Shown piece by piece: positions 19,376 to 26,218 of a stretch of 26,218 bases of DNA (its first letter is position 1; each line of letters begins with the position of its first letter). Under the pieces are notes generated by a model. The model made no database searches. It was not told where the DNA came from and saw only the letters and a list, made by a program, of their open reading frames with translations. The position numbers and the translations under genes were made by a program. The DNA comes from a virus: IMG/VR virus record IMGVR_UViG_3300048035_000121, positions 1 to 26,218 of that record; one strand, 5' to 3'.

Positions 19376-19965
19376 TGAGACCTCTCTACGATTTTGTTAT
19401 TGAACTTCCTAAGGCATTTGAAGATACTATCGAAGTTGGTGGTATCCAAATGTTTAAGGACACTCGTTTTGATGATTTCAATGCTCGTATCTCTTATGGG
19501 ACTATCAAGGCTATCCCTGTAAAGTGGAATATCCCTGAGAAGGTTCAAGTAGGTGATACACTTGTATTTCACCACCACGTTAATCAACAGCCCGATAAGT
19601 ACGGTCTTGGTGATGACTGCTACCTAGTGGCTTACCACCCAACAGAACTAGCGGGTCAGGCATATATGGTTATCCACGAAGATGGCTCTACCACCGTATT
19701 GGGTGATTGGGTTATCTTAGAAGCTACCGAGGACAAAGAAGTTGACATTGTATCAGAAGGTGGCTTGTTCTTAGGGACTGAGAAGGTCGAGGCTAAAAAC
19801 GAGGCTGTTGTACTGCACCCAAGTGCGGGTACAGAAGAGCTTGGTCTTGAGGTGGGTGACCTAGTTATGTACGCTAAGAATGCAGATTACAGAATCACCT
19901 TGCCTGATGGCTCACAGGTATTCCGTATGAAGCCTAACTATATCTACGCAGCTTATGTCGGATAA
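19375..19965 (+). CDS. double GroES-like co-chaperonin
   Basis: This is a 196-residue protein, about twice GroES length. Repeat 1: PLYDFVIELPKAFEDTIEVG, then a loop (IQMFKDTRFDDF), GTIKAIP and VQVGDTLVFHHHV. Repeat 2: AVVLHPSAGTEELGLEVGDL then VMYAKNADYRITL. The V.vGD.V.f strand of GroES is seen in both. It probably works with host GroEL to fold capsid protein, as T4 gp31 does. Its position before terminase and portal fits a morphogenesis role. The mobile loop of repeat 1 is not close to the standard sequence. Confidence 0.65.
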   Translation: MRPLYDFVIELPKAFEDTIEVGGIQMFKDTRFDDFNARISYGTIKAIPVKWNIPEKVQVGDTLVFHHHVNQQPDKYGLGDDCYLVAYHPTELAGQAYMVIHEDGSTTVLGDWVILEATEDKEVDIVSEGGLFLGTEKVEAKNEAVVLHPSAGTEELGLEVGDLVMYAKNADYRITLPDGSQVFRMKPNYIYAAYVG

Positions 19966-20245
19966 GAACTTTACATTAGATGCTGCTCAGAACTTGCTTC
20001 GTGCAACTGAGACCGCAATAAAGAATATGATTACTGAAATAGAGAAACCTGTCGACCCTGAGCTTAACGGCTCGGGGCGTAAGGCTGAACTAGCAGCTAT
20101 TAAGCAGACTGCGGTAGACGCTAAGGAGCTTTTGATTATCCGTCAAGACATTGAGACGATGATAAAAAACGCCAAAGAAACAGGAACTATCGAAGAAGAA
20201 CAGGACTTTGGTGGTGGGTTTGCCGAGAGATTCAGTAAGAAATAG
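19955..20245 (+). CDS. hypothetical helical protein before the terminase, 96 aa
   Basis: MSDKNFTLDAAQNLLRATET, helical (AVDAKELLIIRQDIETMIKN), acidic C-terminus with FGGGFAERFSKK. It sits where many phages carry the small terminase, but no HTH can be drawn, so that role is a guess from position. Overlaps the co-chaperonin gene by 11 bases. Confidence 0.6.
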   Translation: MSDKNFTLDAAQNLLRATETAIKNMITEIEKPVDPELNGSGRKAELAAIKQTAVDAKELLIIRQDIETMIKNAKETGTIEEEQDFGGGFAERFSKK

Positions 20246-20339
20246 CCCACATATTAGCATAAACTGCCCAAATAGTCTCATTATAGACACAATATATGGG
20301 TTGTTTATGATTTATATTAGAAAATTAAACATATATTTG
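20246..20339 (+). promoter_or_regulatory. intergenic hairpin and terminase promoter
   Basis: An imperfect inverted repeat (CCCACATAT with ATATATGGG) and GTCT-CATTAT-AGAC follow the upstream gene. TATATTTG (20332-20339) then fits the -7 consensus, 15 bases before ATG 20355. No TTG is seen at -33. The 12-base GCCCACATATTA also occurs at 16182-16193. Confidence 0.6.
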
Positions 20340-20354
20340 TAAATCCTTACCACA

Positions 20355-22478
20355 ATGGCGGGACTGAAACAATTAGAAAATTTTGAAGAGCAGGTCATCA
20401 ATATATGCCCTAACGATACAATGGGGGATGTCATTGAGCTTGAAGGATTGTATATACAACTTCCTGAAAAGCCCGATGAAAGTGAGATATTATTCTCCAA
20501 TCTTCCTGTGTCTGAGCAGTATTGGAAACGTCAGGAAATCCCATCTGCATTGCAAGGGATTCGTTCTATGGATGAGTGGGCGGAACAGCCGAGTAACTTT
20601 AGGAAAGCCTATCGTTCATATATCGAGCAGGAGTTTAAGCGTAGGCGCGAAGGTGTTTGGATGTACGTTAACGGTGAAGCCACTTACATAACGGGCAACC
20701 ATTACTTTATGCTCCAATGGGTGAAGATTGATGGTTCATTCTACGGAGACTACCTAGCGTTTCAACGTAAGCTGTTCATTCACGCCAAGGCTTGTGAGGT
20801 AGACCCTCGATGTGTAGGACAGTTGTTTACCAAGTGTCGCCGTTCAGGATACACAAATATGGCTACTGCTACACTCTTAGCAGAAGGCACAATCGTAAAA
20901 GATAAGGTTTTAGGTATTATGTCTAAGACGGGTTCTGATGCCCGTGACAATGTCTTTATGAAGAAAGTAGTGTCTATGTATAAGCACTTCCCATTCTTCT
21001 TCAAACCTATACAGGACGGTTCAACCAATCCTCGTGTAGAGTTGGCTTTCCGTGAACCTGCAAAAAAGATTACCAAAAACAATAAGACAGCTACCGTTGG
21101 GGAAGCTCTCGATACAATAATCAATTGGAAGAACACCGTTAATAATGCGTACGATGGTGAGCGTCTCTACTATCTGTTTCTCGATGAGGCAGGTAAGTGG
21201 GAAAAACCTGCGGATATCCGTGAGGCTTGGCGTATCAATCGTACCTGTTTGATTGTAGGTCGTAAGATTGTAGGAACGGCACTAGTCGGGTCTACGGTTA
21301 ACCCTATGAATAAAGGTGGTCAGCAATACAAAGATTTGTGGTATGATTCAAACCCGCAAGAGCGAAACGCAAATGGTCGTACACGCTCAATGTTATACAG
21401 GATATTTATCCCTGCCTACGAAGCGCTTGAGGGATTCTTTGACAAATACGGCAACCCAATCATTGATGACCCTGCAGAACCTATTGAAACCTCTGATGGT
21501 GAGTTCACAGACATCGGGGCAAGAACATACCTCAACAACGAAAGAAAAGCTCTTAAAGAAGATGCAAACGAACTTAACGAGGTGGTTCGACAGTTCCCGT
21601 TCTCAGCGGACGAAGCGTTCCGTGATTCGGTAGAGAGTAGTCTGTTTAATCTAGGTAAGATATACGAACAGATTGAGTACAACGAGATGATGTACCCTAA
21701 GCCTACGGTAACGGGTAACTTCCAATGGAAGAATGGCGAAATAGACTCCAAGGTCATCTTTGTACCTAACCCTGAGGGTCGTTGGGTTCTTTCGTGGACA
21801 CCACAGGAAGATAAGACTAACATTCGAGCAAAGCACCGCAATGGGCATTGGGCTGCGCCACACGGCAACCTAGGGGTTGGTGGGGTCGATAGCTATGACC
21901 TTGACGCTACCGTGGATGGACGAGGCTCTAAGGGCGCGTGTCACTTCTATAACAAGTTTAGTATGAACCAAGCTAGTAACGTATTCGTTGCAGAGTATTG
22001 TTCACGCCCACCTATGGCGAAGATATTCTACGAGGATGTGTTGATGGCGGCTGTATACTTTGGCTACCCCATCTTAATAGAGAACAACAAGTATGGTATC
22101 GCCCGTTACTTCGAAGAGCGTGGCTACCTAGAGTATCTGCTAGACAGACCCCAACACTTGGGTGGCGCTACTAGCAAGGTTAAGACCAAAGGTATTCCGT
22201 CTAACTCCGCTGAGGTTATCCAAGCTCACGCTATGGCTATTGAGGCTTATATACACAACTATGTAGGTGAGAGTAACGAGACAGGCAATATGGGCAAGAT
22301 GTACTTGGGTAGAACTTTAGAGGATTGGATTGGTTTTAAGATTGACAACCGTACGAAATATGATTTATCTATCAGCTCAGGACTTTGTTTACTAGCCGCG
22401 CAGGTAAAGCCAAAGAAGGTAGAGAAAGCAGACTTCTCAGCCAAGAAGTTCTTCAGGCGTTATAACCACAATGCTTAG
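20355..22478 (+). CDS. terL: terminase large subunit
   Basis: This is a 707-residue protein, the ATP-driven DNA-packaging motor and genome-cutting nuclease. ATPase half: TKCRRSGY (159-166) stands where Walker A is expected, in the K.R..GYT form common in Bacteroidota phages; Walker B is YYLFLDEAG (272-280), and motif III is VGSTVNP (311-317). Nuclease half (RNase H-like): GVDSYDLD (Asp512), ILIENNKYG (Glu576) and a C-terminal Asp near 664-670 are the probable metal ligands. It appears intact. It follows its own promoter and precedes the portal gene, the usual order. Confidence 0.9.
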   Translation: MAGLKQLENFEEQVINICPNDTMGDVIELEGLYIQLPEKPDESEILFSNLPVSEQYWKRQEIPSALQGIRSMDEWAEQPSNFRKAYRSYIEQEFKRRREGVWMYVNGEATYITGNHYFMLQWVKIDGSFYGDYLAFQRKLFIHAKACEVDPRCVGQLFTKCRRSGYTNMATATLLAEGTIVKDKVLGIMSKTGSDARDNVFMKKVVSMYKHFPFFFKPIQDGSTNPRVELAFREPAKKITKNNKTATVGEALDTIINWKNTVNNAYDGERLYYLFLDEAGKWEKPADIREAWRINRTCLIVGRKIVGTALVGSTVNPMNKGGQQYKDLWYDSNPQERNANGRTRSMLYRIFIPAYEALEGFFDKYGNPIIDDPAEPIETSDGEFTDIGARTYLNNERKALKEDANELNEVVRQFPFSADEAFRDSVESSLFNLGKIYEQIEYNEMMYPKPTVTGNFQWKNGEIDSKVIFVPNPEGRWVLSWTPQEDKTNIRAKHRNGHWAAPHGNLGVGGVDSYDLDATVDGRGSKGACHFYNKFSMNQASNVFVAEYCSRPPMAKIFYEDVLMAAVYFGYPILIENNKYGIARYFEERGYLEYLLDRPQHLGGATSKVKTKGIPSNSAEVIQAHAMAIEAYIHNYVGESNETGNMGKMYLGRTLEDWIGFKIDNRTKYDLSISSGLCLLAAQVKPKKVEKADFSAKKFFRRYNHNA

Positions 22479-22489
22479 GTAATTTTTCT

Positions 22490-22515
22490 TATCTTTGCAC
22501 AATATAATCTTGTGC
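22490..22515 (+). promoter_or_regulatory. portal-gene promoter with overlapping inverted repeat
   Basis: TATCTTTG (22490-22497) is a -7 box. The perfect repeat GCACAA-TATAATC-TTGTGC (22497-22515) begins on its last base and ends 3 bases before ATG 22519. It could be an operator over the start site or a hairpin hiding the ribosome site. Confidence 0.6.
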
Positions 22516-22518
22516 GAA

Positions 22519-24948
22519 ATGAATAAGAACTACGGAAATTTCCCTAACCCTTTAGCTAAGTCTAGCGAAAAGGTTTCAAAGGGATATGGTGCAGCCTATG
22601 CAAAGGCTATCTTGGGACAATGGGGAGGAACAGACTCGTCACAGTCTCTTTACCAAAAACGATTGAAAGACTTTGAACGCGCCCGTGACTATGCTCAGGG
22701 TACGCAGTCTACTCAAATCTACAAACAACTTTTGAATAGTCTAGACGCAGGTGGCGGAGCAGGTACTCTGTTAAACTTGGATTGGACTCCTGTACCTATT
22801 GTACCAAAGTTTGTTAAAATCGTAGTTAACAAGATTCTATCTCGTAAGCCTTACCCTAATGTAGAAGCTATCGACCCTGTGTCACGCGGTGAGAAGGAGA
22901 TGAAGAAAGCTCGTACTCGTGCGGCTATCGAGAACAAGGCGTTCCTAAAGGAGATGCAAGGATTGGGTGCTTCATTGAAGGACGACGTGGATTCGTTGCC
23001 CGACACACCTGAGGAAGCAGAAATCTTTATGGATGTAAACATCAAGGTAGCAGCGGAGATTGCTGCACAGGTTGCAACTAACCTGACCCTTGAGTGGAAC
23101 GACTTTAACGACTCTACATTCCGTAGAGCTGTAGAAGACCTAGTGGTTACAGGTATGGCTGCTGTCAAGCGTGAGAACGACCCGAATCACGGTATCGTTG
23201 AGCGCTATGTAGACCCTAGCCACCTAATTCACTCATACACGGAAGACCCGTTTATGAAGGACTTGGTATACGCAGGTGAGGTTCGCAGAATGAGCCTAGC
23301 TGAATTGAAGCGTGTTGCGGGTAATGAGCTAACAGAAGAGCAGTTCCAAAAAATCGCACAGGGCGTTAAGGGTAAGTACGGTAACAACAGCGGTAACATC
23401 GGTAAGACTTCATTCAACGAACGCACAGGACGAATGGAGTACGGATACGATGAGTACACAATTGAGGTTCTAGACTTCGAGTTCATCGGCTTGGACGAGA
23501 TGATATACGAAGAGAAAATGTCTAAGTATGGTAATATGGGCTTCTACTTTAAAGGTGAGGAGTATAAGATGCCTACTCAGTCTGTATACGACCGCAACCC
23601 TGTGTATATGAAGAATATGTGCCTATACGGTGGTCTATATGTTATAGCTAGTGGCGTTCTCGTAAACTACGGTAAGAAGAAGAACCAACCTCGTAACATC
23701 CACGACTTGTCTCGCACAACACTATCTTACTCTATTGTAGCAACAAACCTACGCAGAATGATGCCTAAGTCTATGGTATCTTCTATCATCGGGTTTGCTG
23801 ACCAACTACAGATTACACACTTGAAGATTCAACAGGCTGTTGCTAAGGCTAAGCCTGACGGAATTATGATTGACATCGAGGGTCTTGACAACGTACAGCT
23901 AGGTGCGGGTGGTGAGCTATCTCCACTAGACCTGCAAGACATCTACGAGCAAACAGGTGTAATGTACTACCGCAGTAAAAACCCTGAGGGTGGATTCCAA
24001 AACCCACCTATCCGTGAGATTAACAACACAATTCGTAATATCAACGAATTGATTGGTCTATATAATCACTACTTGCGTATGATTCGCGATGCAACGGGTG
24101 TAAACGAGGCTGTTGACGGTTCATCAGCTAAGTCTGACGCACTAGTTGGAGTTCGTGAGCAACAAGCAATAGCGGCTAACAACGCACTTTACGACATTAC
24201 TCACGCATCACTTGTATTGTACAAGCGTGTATGTTCTGACGTAATTAAATGTCTACAGATTCTTCCTAAGGATTCTGTTCTTTACAAGACCTACGAAAAA
24301 GCTATCGGTCAAAGCGCTATGGATACCTTAAAGGAGTTTAAAAAGCTACCTATGTATAACTTCGGTATCGTGGTTACTACAGAGATGAATGACGCAGACA
24401 AGGCTTACTTAGAACAAAACATTCAAATGGCTTTGGGTCAAAAAGAAATTGACATCGAGGATGCTATCGCAATCCGCAGACTAAAGGATATTGACCAAGC
24501 TGAAAGACTGCTAATCATTCGTAGAGCTAAGCGTGTTAAGAAGGCTCAGGAAGCCGCACAGCAAAACTCTCAGATGCAGGGTCAAGTTGCACAACAAGCA
24601 GCACAGGCTAAGGCACAAGCAGATATGCAGGTGGCTCAGACTCAGGCTCAATTCGATATGCAGAAGAAACAGATGGAAGCACAGCTTGAAATGCAGCGTA
24701 TGGAAATGGAGTACAAGTTTAAGCTAGAACTTGAAAAACTCAAGGGTGCAAATGCGCGTGACGTAGCATCAGCGTCTTCAGAAATGAAGAAGGCTATTCA
24801 ATCAGCGCAAGAAGACCGCAAAGATGCTCGTATTAAAAAACAGACTGCGGAGCAATCTAAGCTAATCTCTCAGCGTAAAGGTGAGCGCGGAGAAATCCAA
24901 GACGAAGACCAAGGAGATGATTTTATCAACCAACTAACTAATATGTAA
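22519..24948 (+). CDS. portal protein
   Basis: This is an 809-residue protein starting MNKNYGNFPNPLAKSSEKVS. Its N-terminal part includes LNLDWTPVPIVPKFVKIVVN and a KILSRKPYPNVEAIDP segment, seen in portals of Bacteroidota phages. Residues about 520-570 (GLYNHYLRMIRDATGVNEAV, then LVGVREQQAIAANNAL) are typical portal wing/stem helices. The C-terminus is a long Gln/Ala/Met-rich coiled coil (AQTQAQFDMQKKQMEAQLEM) ending in an acidic tail. It forms the 12-fold ring at the capsid vertex where terminase docks. Its place after terL supports this. The start at 22519 is preferred over a TTG inside the promoter. Confidence 0.85.
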   Translation: MNKNYGNFPNPLAKSSEKVSKGYGAAYAKAILGQWGGTDSSQSLYQKRLKDFERARDYAQGTQSTQIYKQLLNSLDAGGGAGTLLNLDWTPVPIVPKFVKIVVNKILSRKPYPNVEAIDPVSRGEKEMKKARTRAAIENKAFLKEMQGLGASLKDDVDSLPDTPEEAEIFMDVNIKVAAEIAAQVATNLTLEWNDFNDSTFRRAVEDLVVTGMAAVKRENDPNHGIVERYVDPSHLIHSYTEDPFMKDLVYAGEVRRMSLAELKRVAGNELTEEQFQKIAQGVKGKYGNNSGNIGKTSFNERTGRMEYGYDEYTIEVLDFEFIGLDEMIYEEKMSKYGNMGFYFKGEEYKMPTQSVYDRNPVYMKNMCLYGGLYVIASGVLVNYGKKKNQPRNIHDLSRTTLSYSIVATNLRRMMPKSMVSSIIGFADQLQITHLKIQQAVAKAKPDGIMIDIEGLDNVQLGAGGELSPLDLQDIYEQTGVMYYRSKNPEGGFQNPPIREINNTIRNINELIGLYNHYLRMIRDATGVNEAVDGSSAKSDALVGVREQQAIAANNALYDITHASLVLYKRVCSDVIKCLQILPKDSVLYKTYEKAIGQSAMDTLKEFKKLPMYNFGIVVTTEMNDADKAYLEQNIQMALGQKEIDIEDAIAIRRLKDIDQAERLLIIRRAKRVKKAQEAAQQNSQMQGQVAQQAAQAKAQADMQVAQTQAQFDMQKKQMEAQLEMQRMEMEYKFKLELEKLKGANARDVASASSEMKKAIQSAQEDRKDARIKKQTAEQSKLISQRKGERGEIQDEDQGDDFINQLTNM

Positions 24949-24949
24949 T

Positions 24950-25225
24950 ATGGCAGCAAGAAAAACAAACTTTACCTCAACGGGTGATTTCCAAAACGCC
25001 GCTTTTGGGCAGAATGGATTCAGAGTAATAGACAATACATTTTCTCAACCTGCGGGAGAGGAATATGTAGCAATCTACTGTTTATCGGTGGCTACTAACG
25101 TAGCTACAACAACTCAAGTGGGAGATGTTCTTGGCGGAGTGGACTTAGCTCAAGGTATGGTGGTTTACGGAGACTTTCAGACCGTTTCGGTAGGAACAGG
25201 AACTGTGATAGCATATATTCGATAA
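24950..25225 (+). CDS. small structural-type protein, 91 aa
   Basis: MAARKTNFTSTGDFQNAAFG, beta-rich and Gly/Thr/Val-rich, ending VSVGTGTVIAYIR. Looks like a small beta-sandwich head or fibre component. No family recognised. It starts one base after the portal stop, and its own stop overlaps the next ATG (TAATG). Confidence 0.65.
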   Translation: MAARKTNFTSTGDFQNAAFGQNGFRVIDNTFSQPAGEEYVAIYCLSVATNVATTTQVGDVLGGVDLAQGMVVYGDFQTVSVGTGTVIAYIR

Positions 25226-25365
25226 TGGCTTTAGGATTACCAAACATATTAACCAACCTTACAAAGGAGCAAGGAGGGAGTCTGTTTGTCTCTTTTATAA
25301 CAGAGGAAGACGGCACACCTATAGCTAGGGAAGATGGAAGCAACTTAATAAGAGAAAACCTATAA
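25225..25365 (+). CDS. small hypothetical protein, 46 aa
   Basis: MALGLPNILTNLTKEQGGSL then FVSFITEEDGTPIARE. Coupled on both sides by TAATG overlaps, which is the main evidence that it is translated. Function unknown. Confidence 0.55.
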   Translation: MALGLPNILTNLTKEQGGSLFVSFITEEDGTPIAREDGSNLIRENL

Positions 25366-26168
25366 TGAGTAACACAAAGATATCACAGTTATCCAACGTG
25401 GGTAACGTAGACGGCTCAGGATTATTCCTGCCCGTTGTAGACACAACAGACACTACACAAGCTGCTTCGGGTACTACCAAGAAAGCTGACCTAGAGATAG
25501 TAGTAAACGCTTCGGGATATGAGTTCACAGGTGGATTTGCAGACAAGACAGAATTAAGCTCGGGAGTCTTTGGACACTCGGGCAATACGGGCGTAAATTA
25601 CACTCAAGCAGATGTAGATGCAGGAAACTATCGCAGATTCCCTTTAAGCACCACTGTACACGAAGCTGTTGACTCTCCTTATTGGAGTGACCCTGCACCT
25701 AACACGAACTTCCAAGGATTTGGTATGTTCGGTGGAGACCACTTACCTGCGGGTAAAACAACCACCCTAATTAGCTACGACCTGTCCGATTGGAGTAGCT
25801 CTACAATGCAGGGGAGTAATGCCTCTGATACAGGCTCTATTAGACTAGATGGACTAAAGGTTGGTGATTTAGTACAAGTTCGCTTTGACTACAATGTCAT
25901 ACCACAGGTTCAAAACACAACGGTAGACACAGGATTATGGTGGGCTACAAGAGACAACACAGATGCTATTACATTTGAGTTCTTCCTTCAGGGCGCTACG
26001 ACATTCTTCGGTCAAGGTACTGTTGGCGTGTCTAGACTTCAGCGTGTGACATCTTCAGCGTATCTCGCTAGTAACGAAGACGTTAACGCAATCGCTCTAC
26101 CGTGTATTAAATCAGACAACCCTGTAATTATTCAACCACTAACAATGTTAGTAACAATCACTAAGTAA
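25365..26168 (+). CDS. tail fibre or spike-type protein, 267 aa
   Basis: It begins MSNTKISQLSNVGNVDGSGL then FLPVVDTTDTTQAASG. The kISqL....gsgl.pvvd...T..aa motif is a common N-terminal module of Bacteroidota phage tail or head-fibre proteins. The rest is beta-rich with many Gly, Thr and Asn residues, including LDGLKVGDLVQVRFDYNV. A structural, surface role is likely; the exact part is unknown. Confidence 0.55.
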   Translation: MSNTKISQLSNVGNVDGSGLFLPVVDTTDTTQAASGTTKKADLEIVVNASGYEFTGGFADKTELSSGVFGHSGNTGVNYTQADVDAGNYRRFPLSTTVHEAVDSPYWSDPAPNTNFQGFGMFGGDHLPAGKTTTLISYDLSDWSSSTMQGSNASDTGSIRLDGLKVGDLVQVRFDYNVIPQVQNTTVDTGLWWATRDNTDAITFEFFLQGATTFFGQGTVGVSRLQRVTSSAYLASNEDVNAIALPCIKSDNPVIIQPLTMLVTITK

Positions 26169-26218
26169 TGGCTATTAAAGTAACAAGAAACGACGCAGGT
26201 AACTGTATCACATTCGTT
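26168..26218 (+). CDS. start of next structural gene (truncated by window)
   Basis: ATG 26168 shares a base with the preceding stop (TAATG), and the frame is open to the window end (17 codons, MAIKVTRNDAGNCITFV). Only the coupling supports it; function cannot be judged. Confidence 0.5.
   Translation, partial: MAIKVTRNDAGNCITFV

Overview
The window reads as part of a tailed phage (or prophage) of a Bacteroidota host, in two divergent arms. The host call rests on promoters of the Bacteroidota type (TAnnTTTG at -7, in the clearest cases with TTG about 20-21 bases upstream), A-rich start regions without Shine-Dalgarno sequences, a BT4734/VirE-N primase-type protein and Bacteroidota-style lipoproteins. 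No integrase, tRNA set, rRNA or host metabolic gene is seen.

Left arm (1-15.1 kb, minus strand): about 37 tightly packed genes, many joined by ATGA, TAATG or 8-base overlaps. From the upstream (right) end these are small unknown proteins, a CobS/MoxR-type AAA+ ATPase with a DUF7192/CobT-like partner (10.7-13.1 kb), more small proteins, a DUF3846 protein, an ERF annealing protein, a PD-(D/E)XK exonuclease, an SSB-like protein with a DLPF tail, two small lipoproteins each preceded by a terminator, an HTH protein, a sigma-70-like factor, a DnaA-domain-IV-like protein, a nucleotide pyrophosphohydrolase-type protein and the start of a VirE-N/primase-type protein. Together they form a replication, recombination and transcription-control arm.

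Centre (15.1-16.95 kb): about 1.8 kb with no convincing gene but many hairpins, repeats and paired palindromes. It lies between the divergent arms and is the best candidate for the replication origin, a control region or a large structured RNA.

Right arm (16.95-26.2 kb, plus strand): small membrane proteins, one opposite-strand winged-helix regulator, two acidic or unknown proteins, a double GroES-like co-chaperonin, a small protein in the usual small-terminase position, the large terminase, the portal protein, then structural or tail proteins running off the window. This is the packaging and morphogenesis arm.

The most unusual feature is a family of structured leaders in the 9-15.1 kb part of the left arm. 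Three (13.1, 14.2 and 14.7 kb) share a 7-bp closing stem of identical sequence. Two of them fold as the same three-way junction, with compensatory changes and conserved loops. A fourth (15.0 kb) has a different stem but an identical 42-base 3' flank. Two others (9.1 and 11.7 kb) carry a tRNA T-arm mimic (TTCGAGT loop). In several, the stop codon of the upstream gene lies inside the structure. I know of no described element that matches, but I could not search.
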